Positions 1-12,990 of a DNA stretch of 64,000 bases are shown here, piece after piece. Position numbers and translations under genes: made by a program. Within the stretch, counting starts at the first letter, position 1. Each line of letters opens with the position of its first letter. This DNA is from Papaver somniferum. Lineage: Eukaryota > Streptophyta > Magnoliopsida > Ranunculales > Papaveraceae. The DNA is taken from NCBI RefSeq assembly GCF_003573695.1, contig NC_039359.1, forward strand, positions 90,686,566-90,750,565. The letters are read 5' to 3'. The notes under the pieces were generated by a model. The model saw only the letters and a list, made by a program, of their open reading frames with translations, made no database searches and had not been told where the DNA came from.

Positions 1-812
1 TTCTAAACCCTAGAAATGGAATTTTAACTTTTGATTTTGAATTCGCAGAAGATGATTGAGATACAAATACTTAAAAGGTTCAGGTATAAATCCCTAACCT
101 TATTACTTGTTTTGAGTTTTGATTTAAACTTAATCTGTGAATATTATAGCTCGTATGATATGTTTCTCTCTAGATTTTGCAATTTCTGTGATTGTTTAGT
201 TGATCTCATGAGTTTTAAAGCATGGGTATGCTTATAATTTAAATTTTATGTGAGATTTTTAATTTTGTTCATGTCTCTTGAGGGTTTAGATATTTTATTT
301 TGTTTTAAACCTTTTGTTCAATTTAAAATACTAGTATGATGGTATTTGTTTTGGTTTTTTCTTGTTTGTGTTGTAATTGAAGATTTTGACTACTGGGTTT
401 TTGTAGATGAGATGAGATAAGGGTCAATATTGTTTCAATTGAATACTGTTCTCTTTTAAGTGTAGATTTGAGTCCTTAAGAGTAATTTTTAAAACTGAAA
501 ACTGTAGTTGTAGCAATTTACCAACATACTTCTGCGATTATGTAAGACTTCAGGATTTGTGTTGTCAAGGCATGGAGTGTTCCTTTCTTTTCTAGGTGAG
601 GCTGATCACCTGTAATCCTCACTATTCCTACTTGTTCACCCTTGCATATCAAGGGAATATTCAGTTGTCGTATTTCTTATCCACTTATTTCATTCGTCCA
701 GGGTTTACTTCGTGAGTTATGGTAGGCCTAAGATTTTATAGGTTCCCCTATGGTTATCAATGCAATTTGTAAGTTGATTGGTAGAGTTGTTATCATATAA
801 GTCATGTTAGAT
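1..812. other. AT-rich non-coding, possible 5' UTR/intron of the kinase fragment
   Basis: No conserved coding block is seen. The stretch is T-rich on the plus strand, as plant introns and leaders are, and runs directly into the first kinase block. I see no promoter element that I can support. Confidence 0.4.
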
Positions 813-1363
813 TTTTTCGCTGTAATAACAACTACAGTTGGTGGTCGAAACGGCCAATCGAGCAAGGTAAGGACTGGAGTAAGTTGTAAGTGCTTTACTT
901 GATTATGTGGTGCTGAAGTTAGTGTCACTGAAATGTTTCGATTTTACTTTGTAGAATATTGGTTACATAGTAGAGCATGTGGGGGGAATGGGTTCATTTG
1001 GAGTTGTCTTCCAGGTAAACTGAACTTAAACTGGGTGTAGTTGGAAAACCTCGCTTGTTTTAGATTCTCATAGCTTGTTGTATTTTGTCGTCCAAATGTA
1101 GAGAAACTGGAGAAATAGTTGCAATCAAGAAGGTTCGTCAAGACAAGCGTTATAAGAATCGGGAGCTGCAAATTATGCAAATGTTGGATCACCCAAACAT
1201 CGTAGCTCTAAAGCATAATTTCTTTTCGATCACAGGCAAGGAAGAGCCATACCTAAATATAGTACTTGAGTTCGTACCAAACACTGTTTATGGTGTTGCA
1301 AAGCACTACAGTCGGGTGAACCAGCGCATGCCACTAATATACGTGAACCTCCATACTTATCAG
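813..1363 (+). pseudogene. Truncated GSK3/shaggy-like protein kinase (three exons)
   Basis: Three exon-like blocks match plant GSK3/shaggy kinases in order. Block one (about 813-867) encodes VITTTVGGRNGQ and ends at a GTAAGG donor. Block two (955-1014) has the glycine loop GMGSFGVVFQ, between a TAG acceptor and a GTAAAC donor. Block three (1091-1363) has the ATP-binding Lys in VAIKKV, the family hallmark RYKNRELQ with the helix-C Glu, and ends [13 protein letters not shown] before a GT donor. Reading phase is kept across both junctions. The catalytic loop (HRD), the DFG motif and the whole C-lobe are not found downstream, so no active kinase can be made. The acceptor before block three reads CG instead of AG. 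I infer a 5' gene fragment or decayed duplicate. Family assignment is firm; the paralogue is not resolvable. Confidence 0.85.
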
Positions 1364-3900
1364 GTCTGTGAAGTTCTTGATATCTTCTCTATGTATTTTC
1401 TTACGTGGAGTCGTTCTTGGGTTTGATAATATATACAAGGATTTTATTGATAAGAGGATGTTTCTTAGTAACAAATATTTACTCTCTGCTTATGGAAATT
1501 TTTAGAAATTATGCTATTCAAACGCCATATCGTAAATAAAGTGAACATTATACTGTATGTATATCACATGTTCGTAGTGGGATAGTGCTTCAGCAAAGAC
1601 ACTTAAATGAACTTACTTACCGGTTTAAAATGTTTGGTGCAGATCTGCAGATCACTTTCTTACATTCTTAACTGTTTTGGTATATGTCACCATGTTATTA
1701 AGTCGTAGAATCTGTTGGTAACAGTCGCCTTGTTTACTCTAATTAACAAGTCCTCGTTTACATACTTCATTTACAAGTTCTTCGTACACTTTAATAATCT
1801 TATACCGTTACGATCCTTTCTTATTTGCCTTTGCATCACATCCCCATGTATAAAACCTCTAGAGAATCAAAATGTCAAAAGGAAGAAGTACCACGTATTC
1901 AAGGTTGGGTGTTCAACAAAAAGTTGTTAAACTACTTACACCTTTCTCAGTATCGTGGTGAATAGACAACCCCATCAGCTCCATGGATATCTACCATACC
2001 GCCACTCGAGAGCAGTCTTATTCTGAAAGCTCTAACATAGAAAGGGTAACAGTAACATGTATATGGAGCGAGGGGTTTTTCTATTGGAACAGTAAAATGA
2101 CACACCAAACCAACAAGCTGCAATCTAAGAAATTGGTATGTGGCCTTATAAGACCTATCAGCCTACCTTTACGTGTTTTTGTCTATGGGATCATCCTGTG
2201 TAATTAGGTGGACCTTTTTTGTTTAGAAAATGACCGTCTTTGATTTGTTTCTAACGCGTAGATGCAGTAAAGCTAGTGCCTCTTTCTTCATCTCACGTTG
2301 CATTCCTAGAGCTCCTGTTTCCTATTGCTGGTGGTCAGGGCAGCTGGATAAGATGCAAATTTTATGACAATTTTCAAAGCATGAAATTTGCATAGTAGTT
2401 AAAACGCTTGTAATTTTAGTATTGTGATGCAGTTTATCTCCTACAGTTGGATCACACTTCCAAACTAGAAGAGCTGGTGTATATCTGAGATCCTTTGTTA
2501 ATAGTCATTGCATGTGCCAATTAGATTGAGTCTTTGTATTTTTTTTTTTTAAATTTTAATTTCAGCTATTTCTTGGTTCTCCGCAGAACAATTTTTTTCC
2601 TTATGAGATTTCACGAAATAACAATCATATATGTTCTTTTCCCCTTGTTTTGATGTTAACTAAAGCTATCTTGATTTATTACTGGAGTTTTTTTTTCCCA
2701 GAAACTCTTATCAGTTAATCATTTGTGTATCTAATTGTTGAATTATATGGAACTTCCTTAATCATCTAGATAATTTTTGCATTTTATGTTGTGTAAAGGT
2801 AGAAGAGAAGGTTGACACAGTGGATGAAGGACAACCGAAGACGGTTTCGTCTGAGGTATATTTGACTGCAATAGTGTAATTTTTTAAACCATCCTTATAT
2901 ATTTTCTTTTATACTTATTGGCATGCATGTCTTCTATCTTCTATGATAGGTGAGGTCATACTTGGCACACACGTAGATTGTGTCTTATACTACTTTAAGC
3001 ATTTTCTAAGTCAATTATTTTGTCCCTTTGTATAATCTTCTCTTTACAAGAATAAGAGTAAGAACACGTGACTTATAGAATAATTTCAAAGAGGCATCGT
3101 GGAGGTTTCAGTCCACTGGCTCATGACACCTTGCCTCAGTCTCACTAGAATTATATTCAAACTGTTGCCTCACATTGCTAAAAGGAAATGGTAGCATAAA
3201 AAGTAGTAAGTAAACAAAACTAAAATTTATATGAAACAGGCTAACAAATCAGCATCCCCTCTACCTCTAGTATCTTCAGCTGCTAGGAATCTTCACAGCT
3301 TTTTGTTGGTCTATGAACTTGTAAGGAATCTTCACATAGATGTTTAGGCTTTAGGGATCAGGATATTGTTCGTGTAAATGTCTCTGAAATCTTGTCAAAC
3401 TTACTGTAGCAGGCGCCCGTTATTTCTTTTCAGTTGATTCTTGACAGTTGCCATTTGGCCATGAATCATAATTGCCAATGTTTCGTACAGATTTCCATTA
3501 TTTTTTTCAGGTAAGGAAGCTCGTTGCTTGTATTATTTGTGAGATAATAAGGACTCAATGTATTGTTCTGGATTTCCCGTTCTGCCAAGGATCCAAACTA
3601 GATGCTAATTTCATTTTGAGACGAATATAAGTGTCACTTAAATTAATAATTAGAGTCTGTTAAAAATTAATTAAGAGACACTTCAAGTGTCGCTTAGTGA
3701 TAGACACATTATTATGTCTAATTTGTCCCGATTTTATATATTGATAGTATTCATTTTTGTATTTATTATGGTGTTATATGTATGTGTAGGTAGTTTTGGC
3801 CAATAAACATCTTTTGGAAAATCTGCTCAAAAAGTTGTTAAAGGCACCTGGAGAAAGTGATTTTGGCACCCGCGTTTTGGACACAGGCTACCCCAGGGCA
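1364..3900. other. Non-coding stretch after the kinase fragment
   Basis: No continuation of the kinase is found here. One short exon-like segment near 2806-2856 (reading VEEKVDTVDEGQPKTVSSE, followed by a GT donor) is the only piece that resembles coding sequence, and I cannot assign it. Around 3627-3710 there are inverted copies of a GTGTC-containing motif that could be part of a degraded small transposon. Confidence 0.4.
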
Positions 3901-6650
3901 CCCAAAGTCAGATGCTAAAGGCACCCTACTCTGGATAGGGGGCGCCCTCTCTCCTCTCAAATTTCAAATAAAGAAAAAAAAGGCGGGAAAACATGAGCAT
4001 CCGTGAACAAATTTTGGATTTGAATTTTTGAGTTGTTTTAAAGAGATTCAATCACGGATATCGGCTTGGTTTGGCCTGTTTGAGCATAACAGGGCTGGTA
4101 TGGGTGTTGTAATCAACCAGAATTGGCTGCATGATCGTGTGGAGAAAAACAGAGAAGAAAATATCCCGGACATGATGATTTGCTTCTGTGTGTACTCGTT
4201 CTGTGGATTGATATAATCCTGTTTCTGTTAAACAGGGAAGGTATGAGCTGTAGAATCGAGAAAACAGGGATAGGAACCGAGTTTCTACAAAACAGGGAGA
4301 TGGTTACACTCGGGTTCTGTGGATTGACTTGAGATGATTTGGGAGAAGATATGGTGTGAGAGAAGATATGGTGTTGTATATTGAGTGTATCTGGTCCTGT
4401 TTCAGTATCGAGAGGGTTTGGAAAGTTTTGATAACTCAAAACCGCGTGGAGAAGAGTCAGGGAGAAGAAATAGACCGAAACTTTTGGTAAAAGAAAACCA
4501 AGTTATTCTCGGATTTTTGGGATATCGGGAGTGATTCTCGTGCTTGTGGTGTATAAATAGGCATCTGGGAGGTCAAGAAAAGGAGCACGTACACTTGGAG
4601 GAGTTTAGTTGAGAGTTTGGAGAGATTTGGGAAGCTGCAGAGCTGAGAGAAAGAATCACGGAGAAGTTTCTTTGCCGGTGCAGGGAAGAAGAAGACGAAG
4701 AACAAAATCAGTCGAAGAAAGTCGTTGGAAACTGCCGCATATACTAGAGTGTTCAACACCTTGCTAGCAACTGCCGAATAGTGATTCCTGTTTTATATCA
4801 TTTTCTTGTTTTTCTCTCCATTATAAACACCCTTTGAGCATCAATGAATTATTTTGATCTCTATTTTATAAATTTATGTAATATTTTTATATGATTAATT
4901 GCATGGAAAAAAAATAAATTAAATGGTTTTTATTAATCAAATGTGTTTTCTCTTGATAACACATGTTTAGTTTTAGACTCTTGATGCGTTATACTTGTGA
5001 CTAACATTTGATATTTTGGAAACATGTTTTTGGCAATAATTTAGAATCAAACCAACTGTTTAAATTGCAAAATTTAAATAAATATTGAATCACATAAGTA
5101 TTGATGAATGGTGGAATCCTAACCCCTGTTTCTCCATAATATTCACATCACCTTGTTATATAATTTTGCTACATTTCTAAGTTTTATTTAAGTCTAAAAA
5201 TCCATTTCCTTCACAAGTATGAAATGAATCACTTATTTACCACTATCACTACAACCACATTAAAAAACTTGAATAATTTTCGGCGCCACCGACGCGGATT
5301 TGTGTTTAGGTAGAATTTTTTTTTTTAGATTTATTTTTCTTTGTTCTTTATTTACGTTTCTTTGGGTATTTGTCTTTGTATTACAGGCTTGAAGTTGGAT
5401 ACTAAAGACTTGGAATCAAAGCTTAAAGCTAAAAGAGAAGAAAAAAACAAATAATTTTATTTTTTAGGATTTAGTTTTATTTTATTTTTTATTAATTTTA
5501 TTTTTAGATATTCTTTTTATAATTGTATTAGGAAATATTTGTAATTTTCCTTTTTGTTTTGCACTTTATTTGGACATTTGGACTTATATTTTTAAACCCT
5601 ACGGAAGGGTTATATAATAAATAAATAAAAGATAAATTGTTTGCAGGGAAGAACGACGATTACGATATCGTCTCGGCCCCCCGGGTTCGCACACTGACAC
5701 CGGAGTTAATGGCCCGAGTCGACTACAACGGTTCTTCGTCCGTCTGATACGGGAAGTAAGCTTCGAAACACCCGCGAATCCCCTGTCAGCGGGTTTACTG
5801 TCTACTTTAAAGTGAATATATTTAGTTGAGATTTGGGTTCATAATCTTTGGTGTGAACAATACTTGTTTCGGATGGAATATGATCCAACTATAATCGGTT
5901 TATCCTTGTGGTAGATTTGATTGATTAATTGAGTAGATCGACATTAATACAATTCTTTGCATTAAAAGTATTGATTGCAAAATCTCTAAACGATTACTTC
6001 GGTAATTGTTGATTGATAGATCTAAGGACCTGACAAAGGAGTTTATGGGATAAACGGAAGAGCATTTTTTCGAACTCATATCACTTGATTGAAAATAGTT
6101 GTTACCGAACAATTTTTTTGTTCCTTTACTGTTTGGAATACAAACCAAAGGAGTTGTTCCAAGTACGTGACTTACTACAAGTCGGAGGCGTGGGAATACA
6201 AACGGACCTAGGTGAACTATGCGTTTAGTTTCTTGGTCACAACTATACGAAGTTGGTTTAGATTTTGTATAGCGGCTTAATCCTGAGAGTATTCAATTAT
6301 TGACAAGGTCCCGAGATTTTTCTGCATTCGTGGTTTCCTCGTTAACAAAATCTTGTCGTGTCTTTTACTTTTCTATTTCCGTAATTATAATTTTTTATTA
6401 TAATTAGAAGTAAAATACACAAACTTCAATTCCTATTTAATTTTTTAGGTTAAGTCCGAACCTTTTATCAAGTAAACATACTTCGTTGTTGCATTATCTC
6501 GATCTTTTATCCATAATCAATCATACAAGTTATCTTTTTGTCGTATTGTCTTGATCTCGTATCTATAGACGATCACATGAAATGTAAACCGATTAGTTGT
6601 ATTGTCTCGACTCAGTCTATAGATAATCACTTTTGGAGAAAGGACTTATA
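3900..6650 (+). mobile_element. Degraded LTR-retroelement remnant (no coding region)
   Basis: Several features fit the LTR plus leader of an old plant retroelement in plus orientation. A TATAAATAG box lies at 4552-4560, followed by a purine-rich transcribed-looking stretch. Near 5281 there is a GGCGCC-containing, primer-binding-site-like sequence followed by TTTGTGTTTAGG, a layout common just inside the 5' LTR of plant Ty3 elements. GC-rich leader-like sequence follows at 5640-5810. The match of the primer site to tRNA-Asp is poor (about 12 of 18), no gag or pol is present, and I could not place LTR ends or a target duplication. Low-confidence inference. Confidence 0.33.
4552..4560 (+). promoter_or_regulatory. 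TATA box in putative LTR remnant
   Basis: A perfect TATAAATAG followed by about 200 bases without clear coding sequence, consistent with the U3/R boundary of the degraded element. Motif seen; function inferred. Confidence 0.35.
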
Positions 6651-6779
6651 GGTGGAAAAGCTTTAGATTGAGGTATATTTGGGTACCCTCATCTTTTCAC
6701 TGGCGTTGAAGGTGAAGAAGTGTGTGGTGAACTTGCAGGTATATTCTGCATGTTTGCTAACACTTTTGGATTGTATTTA

Positions 6780-7137
6780 GGAAACACTTTCAAAATATGA
6801 TAACAACTTTCATAATAATTTTTTTTCCCATATTTATGGTGCAAATCAGTTCGACACTTTCGTTTGACATCAACATCAACAAGACCGCTCGCTTGACAAC
6901 GAGCAGCTTGCTATAGAGCAGCTTCATACAAGGAAACTTGGGCGTTGATTATAACGAAGCGACCGGGCATCCATTTGCATCACGATCGTTGATGTTCATA
7001 GTTTCTTCACGAAATTCAGCAAATATGTTATCCCATAACTTGGTAGATTGTTGTTGGGCACCATCGACACTATCTTGTATAAAGAACACATTGTTTCTGC
7101 AAATGATTTCATCTTCGGCTAAGGTAAAATTTTGCAC
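6780..7137 (-). pseudogene. SANT-like / NAM-associated C-terminal domain fragment (Harbinger-type companion ORF)
   Basis: On the minus strand an ATG at 7137 opens a frame starting MQNFTLAEDEIICRNNVFF, with STKLWDNIFAEF and NINDRDANGCPV further on. This is the pattern of the plant Myb/SANT-like proteins that carry a NAM-associated C-terminal domain, many of which derive from the DNA-binding ORF of PIF/Harbinger transposons. Conserved sequence continues after an in-frame stop: GLVDVDVKRKC and then HKYGKKNYYESCYHILK, down to about 6780. The stop codon and the loss of the C-terminal half make it a pseudogene. No transposase is seen nearby. Family assignment rests on pattern memory and is fairly good. 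Confidence 0.6.
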
Positions 7138-7139
7138 AC

Positions 7140-8315
7140 CTAATTTTCTTATTTTTATTAGATTGAGTATTAGATTGAGACATATTAAAGAAATTATACA
7201 ATACGAGTGAATGAAAAAGTTGGACGAAATTTGTTTTAGATTAACAAATGTAAAGAGTAGAAAAGAGAAGGTGTGAGTTAAAATGGAAGAGGAATTTAGT
7301 ATTTATAAGGGGAAAATTTGTGACTGTTGGATCAGATTATACGTAACGGTGTAGACTAGACCGACCGATCTTATAAAATCCGCTGACAGTGTACTAAACA
7401 CCGAGCGGTGTAATCTTGACCGAGAGGACTCCTGCAAATTGAAATGTGAAATGAACAAGCCGAGTATGAAATGGCTAGGTTCTAAATATACCCTTGATGC
7501 AAACTTCTTAACATAATTTGCATATCTGATGTAACTAATTTATGTTATCATATCATGTAAGCCTCATTCTATAAAACATGAATCTTTCCAGAACACTAAA
7601 TTATGGTTGTAAAGAAATAATAGCATATATAAACTTTTGCCTACAATAAAAAAATATAGATGTTGTTGCCATGTCATACCACCATGCAGACTATTTGGAG
7701 GCTTATGGACAAAGAATACTCAATTTCATTGGGAGTAAACTTCCCATCTTTAATTCTGTTTGCAACTTGACCCACAAGATAACCGAAGAAAAGCACAAAG
7801 CATTTGATACAGTTAACAAAAGAAAATCAACATCACACATAAAATCCAAAAGCTATCAAAATGAAATCCACAAATAAAATCCAGAGTATCCCGGTACCTA
7901 GAAATCAAGAGAGTTGAATCAATTTTTAATCTTAAGAGATAAACAAAAAATTATTCGTGAGATCTTGAAAGTGTTTCCCAATCATTCTTGCGTGACAAAA
8001 ATAAAATGCAAGCGACATATCATAAGGTTCCCCACCACAGGATGAACGCCTGCCTGCTATTTAGAAATGAATAGTTTCCAATAGCTCGTTCACATGATTA
8101 CCCATTTGTTGAGTCCATAAAGTTTGAGAACAAAGTAAACCAAGGGAAAGAAAATGAAACAACGAGAAATCTTACTCATGGTGCTACATCCGCTCCAAAA
8201 CAATAATGTATATGTTTTTGTTGGTGCTAACTCGTTTAACCCTTTGATGTTTCTGCAGTTTGAGCTCCAACTTTATTTGATTGCTCCACAACCTAAGCAT
8301 AGGTCACACAGTCAA
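7140..8315. other. AT-rich non-coding stretch
   Basis: Scattered short ORFs without family resemblance. No repeat structure or RNA gene recognised. Confidence 0.4.
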
Positions 8316-8460
8316 GACAAAGTAAACCTGTGATACCCAAGTGCCAAGAAAAAGAAAAGCATCCAACTGAATTTGTACCTGTTTCTACAGTAGTCAGTAG
8401 TGACAAAGTAAACTTGTGATACCCAAGTGTTAAGAAAGAGAAAAGCATCAAACTGAATTC
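8316..8460. repeat. Local tandem duplication, two copies of about 59 bp
   Basis: A block beginning GACAAAGTAAAC and ending CAACTGAATT at 8316-8374 recurs at 8402-8460 with a few substitutions and conserved length. Copy spacing is 86 bp. Confidence 0.75.
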
Positions 8461-11100
8461 ACGCTTATTTTGAACGAAAACATGATCATTTTTATTCATA
8501 CGACCAGCATCAATAAGCTTTTAAAATAAAGTTTGAGAACAAAGCAAATTCAATTTGATACTTTTCTTTGTTCGGATTGGTAGAATCTGCTACGAATACA
8601 AAATCAGTGATATCATTGTTAAGTTTTTAGTTGTTGTAGGAATCTTTCGTATCAAATGAATATAACATCTATTTTTCCTAATCAATCTTTATTACCTCTA
8701 TTTCTATCAACCTGTTAGAACTCCTGCAGAAAAAAATATTCGCATTGCCAATTAAGACTCACATGAACAAACAACAAACACCAATCAGAAAACAAAAAAA
8801 ATAAATTGAAAATACAAACGCTGATCACATCTACATTGTAATATCCTAAAATCATAAAATCTTAACTCTAAGAAAAGAACAAAGAAAATCAAGTCATTCC
8901 CGGAGCAAAATCTCAAACGATTGAGGCTTCACTTGTGCGCTTATATTCAGAGTGATATCAATAATTTATAAAATTACATTTTCTTTTTTTTATGTATCCC
9001 AACAAAATACAAAAGTATTATTCTGTTTCCATCTAAATCATAACAATAATAATATCTATTGGATTTTTTACCTTATCAAAGGGAAGCATTTACGACGCAT
9101 TATCAATGTTAAAGATTTTTTTACCTTAATTAATTTGAACATCTGGCCTAAACAATTTTGGTATATCTTAAGATGAAATTATTATTTATCCGTATATTTT
9201 TATGCTAAAAATGATCCACAAAATATAAATCAGTTTTTTCTTCTTATATTTAATGAATTTTTTACCTTAATAATCATGGATTAGGTTTTTTAAGATGATA
9301 TTAATAATTATTCATAGAATTTTTTACTTTAAAAACGATCCAAGAAATATAAATATGATTTTTACTATGATCTTTTGGATTCTTATTATAAATACTCAAA
9401 ATTAATATAGTATTTTGGTGGAGATCAGGTAATCGAGTGTATTTTTATGATTTTTTATCATAAATGTCCGAAATAAATATATTATTATGAAAATATGTTG
9501 AATTGATTTTATTTACTTTTTAGTCATAAATGCCAGGTATTAATATATTTTCCTTAATTTTCTGGATTTTTTATAATAAATACATGAAATTATGAAAGAT
9601 TCAAAAATATAATCTTATTATTTTATTTCATAGATTGCGACAATCCATGACGCACATTCATTGTGCATCACCTCCACCACCACCATCTCTTTCTACTATG
9701 TAAAATGACCTATTCCGTAATCAAACAACTACAATTTTATAGGTTTCATTAGCACTGCATTAAAAAAACAAGTTAAGCCAACAAAAACCATTTTCTTTCA
9801 AGGTTTCTGCCAACATAATGATACTACAGTAGAAGATTGAATTGATAATGAAATTGAAGGCATAGTTTTCATTAAGGTACATGGTTCAGTGTCAGATACC
9901 AAACTGCTTCTGTTGTTACTATTTAAACAACTTAAAACAAACTCCATGAAATCTATCAAGCATAGATGAATTAAAAAAATTAATGAACGATGAAATTCAA
10001 ATCAAATCCATGGGTAATTGAGATGATGACTCGCTGATACCGAATCTCAAATCAGTTTTTGATCTCAGCTAGAAATTGAGAGTTAGGACGAGCTAGACGA
10101 AGAACAAATTTGAAATTTTTATTCATAATTATTCATTTTTTATTTCCGATCAAATAAAATCTCTCAATTACAGCATCATGACAAAGAGAAGATGATACTT
10201 ATCTGTATACTTAAATCGCTATTGAATTAGTGCCGAATTTGCAGATCAGTTAATTGAAGATTGATTCTAGGATTGTAATTTCTGCTGCAACTGTTGCTCC
10301 TCCTTCCCCTGGTGTCTTTATCGTCGCCATCGATGAAAACACTTTTGGATTTTTCCTTTATCAGGGAATAAACCAGGAACAAATGGTTACAACAACAACA
10401 ACATAATCATGCGATGAAAATTGAAGAAACGTTAAAATTAATCGATTCAAACCTCAATTTAATCAAACCTGAAAAGCAAAATCGATTGTCTCTGCTCAAA
10501 TATGTTTAAAATCCTAAATTCTGTTTCAGTTTCTGTAAGAATTGGAGAGAGAAAATGAAATTAGAAATGAAAATATTTAATGAGTTTCCTGTGATATAAA
10601 TAGAAAAGGGTAGAGTTATTAAAATATGGACCAGATCCGAAGATAAGTTTATATTTTGAACTTAGTAATAGGATTTTCCTAAAATATGGAGTTGACAATG
10701 AAAAATCCAGTCGGGAGGGTTTCCTTGTATATGACCCACGGGTTCGGAATAGTTTTCACTTTAATGGATCCTTCGGGTTACTCAAATTCATTTAGGGTTT
10801 GTAGGGGGTCCTGATTTTGTTCAAATTGTAATGATAAACCTTAAATGGGAGTATTCTTTCTTAGGGTTCCGTTCAGATTGAAGATCCGAACACGAATTTC
10901 TGAAGATTTGTCACCATTGGTATCTCTTTTTACCGAAGATTCGAACACGAATTACCGGGTTTCGTTAGCACGCTTATCTTGACTTGAATTCTTCGGTAAA
11001 TTCTTTTATTGATTTGTGTGGTTTATTTGGATCTGATTTGATTCTCCAATTTCTGTCTAATTGCAGTCTATTTCAGATTTCTTCTGTTGTCTTAGCTATC
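8461..11100. other. AT-rich non-coding stretch with low-complexity repeats
   Basis: Between about 9060 and 9620 the sequence repeats degenerate AT-rich motifs (ATTTTTTACCTTAA three times near 9065-9340, then ATTTTTTATCATAAATG-like units). I see no gene. From about 10800 the composition becomes more gene-like and leads into the exon-like blocks that follow. Confidence 0.4.
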
Positions 11101-11156
11101 TATTTTGGATCTGATTTGATTCTTATTTACTTCGCATCAGGACGGAGGAACGCTTC

Positions 11157-11589
11157 ATGTCAAACTTTCGGAAGGACTCAGCTGAGGATTGCAGCTTAGA
11201 TTTACAACCTGTAATTAAGTACAGACAAAATGGTGTTGTCTTGTTACACATCTATTGTATTTCTGATGTGTTGGTATGCTTTTAATATTGGGTTTTTGGG
11301 TGTGACAAGGTATTGACTGTTCGAATCTGGGTCAATACAGAAGAACACCACCAAGCTGGTTGGAACTTTTCTTCTCCTGATGTAAGTAAAATAAATCAAG
11401 CCCCTTTAGTTTGATGTATCATTTTTTTTTTAAACTATTAATTGATGATGATGGTTATTTGGGTTTTGATTTTACAGGTTGAAGATAACACATGTAAGTT
11501 CGCAAAGAACTGGTTGACTCCATCTCAGATTGATGTCATTCTCAGGGATTCACATGGTTTAAGAGTTTTGCATATTCTTAAGGCTCATG
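11157..11589 (+). CDS. Unidentified partial gene, three exon-like blocks
   Basis: An ATG at 11157 opens [19 protein letters not shown] second block (11310-11381) lies between an AG acceptor and a GTAAGT donor and contains [18 protein letters not shown] third block (11478-11589) is bounded by CAG and GT, continues in phase, and contains [17 protein letters not shown]. Canonical splice sites and kept phase suggest real exons of a protein-coding gene, or of a recent duplicate. I do not recognise the family. Everything downstream on this strand matches a different protein (ribonucleotide reductase), so the gene is either very short, truncated, or fused. Boundaries between blocks one and two are uncertain. 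Confidence 0.35.
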
Positions 11590-12152
11590 GTACGGCCATC
11601 ACTATTGTTTTTTGGTTTATTGGACCTAGAGATTTGTTTCTTTATCTTCTTACACTTCATGAATTTGACTTCAATTTCCACATTCAATATAGCTTCTCTG
11701 TATTTATATTGAATTCTTGTTTGTTTCAACTATAGGCTGAAGAAGGTAATATGTTATCAGTGTTTTGCTGGGTATAAGATTTCTGTATCCATATTTATTC
11801 TAATTGTACTCCCAATTAATTTAATGCACCAAATTTAGTTGTGTTTTGCTGTGTTATGACATCTGGATTTTTTATCTCCCTATTTCGAGGTTTGATAAGT
11901 GATAAGAAGATCATGATTACTGTCAATGAATCCTGATAAACGTTCTGTTGAGTAGTATTGATTTCAATATGTGAATTTGTAAAGGTTTAAACGCCTTGAA
12001 GGTTGAACTCTTTGATTGTGTTGCTCCTTTAAATGAAGAGTGATTGTGCAGTTTTTTTTATTTTTTTATTTTAATTTTTTTTAATTAAATCTGGCAACTA
12101 AATGTTAAAGCAATTTCGATGGATCTCGTATCTTCTTTTTTTGTGTGCTTTA

Positions 12153-12990
12153 GTTGCAGAATGCCGATCTCCTGGACAGTGAAATCATATATGACAGAGA
12201 TTTTGACTATGATTATTTTGGTTTCAAAACCCTTGAAAGATCCTACCTGTTGAAGGTGCAAGGCAAGGTTGTAGAAGACCACAACATATGTTGATGAGAG
12301 TTGCTGTTGGAATCCGCAAAGACAATATTGATTCTGTTCTCAAAACATATCATCTATGCCACAACGTTGGTTTACCCATGCTTCTCCTACTCTTTTCAAT
12401 CTAGGGACACTCAGGCCTCAAGTATGTTATATATTTTTTTGTTTGTAATTTTGATATAAGGATTAATTTTTGACACTAATTGAGGTTCTGTTGGAATTTG
12501 TAGTTGAGTAGCTGCTTCCTTGTGTGCATGAAAGAGCACAGTATTGAAGGAATATATGGAACTTCGAAGGAGTATGCTGTTATTAGTAAATCTGCTGAAG
12601 GAATTGGAGTTTCTGTGCACAACATCTGTACCACTGGTAGTTATATCTTTGGTACTAATGGAACATCTATTGGAATTGTTCCAATGCTATGAGTATTCAA
12701 TGACACTGCCCGTTGTGTTGATCAAGGATGACGTAATGTCTTCTGCCTTGATATACTTTCTTGTGTTAGCTTCCTGTACAGGTACTTGGATGTGCATATA
12801 TTAGGTTTCTATTGTTGACCCAATATTGTTAACCCTGGATTTTTCCGGGTTGAGACTCTGTAAAAAGCTATTATCAATCGTTCATTCAGGTGATATTGCT
12901 GTCTACCTAGAGCCATGGCATGCCGCTGTTTTCGAGTTCCTAGACCTAAGGAAGAATCATGGAAACATATTGTTGGATGATTTATTGATT
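12153..12990 (+). pseudogene. Ribonucleoside-diphosphate reductase large subunit, broken fragment
   Basis: The R1 subunit reduces ribonucleoside diphosphates to deoxyribonucleotides. Three blocks match plant R1. The first (12153-12421) contains [20 protein letters not shown] and, after a frameshift near 12285, an RVAVGI-like segment. The second (about 12503-12730) begins [19 protein letters not shown] and contains the conserved GIGVSVHN, then runs through an in-frame TGA just after GIVPML. The third (about 12889-12965) contains AVYLEPWHA and [11 protein letters not shown]. Typical GT-AG intron edges separate the first two. The N-terminus, most of the catalytic barrel (including the radical-site cysteines) and the C-terminal tail are missing. 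The frameshift, stops and truncation rule out function. Family assignment is firm. Confidence 0.9.
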
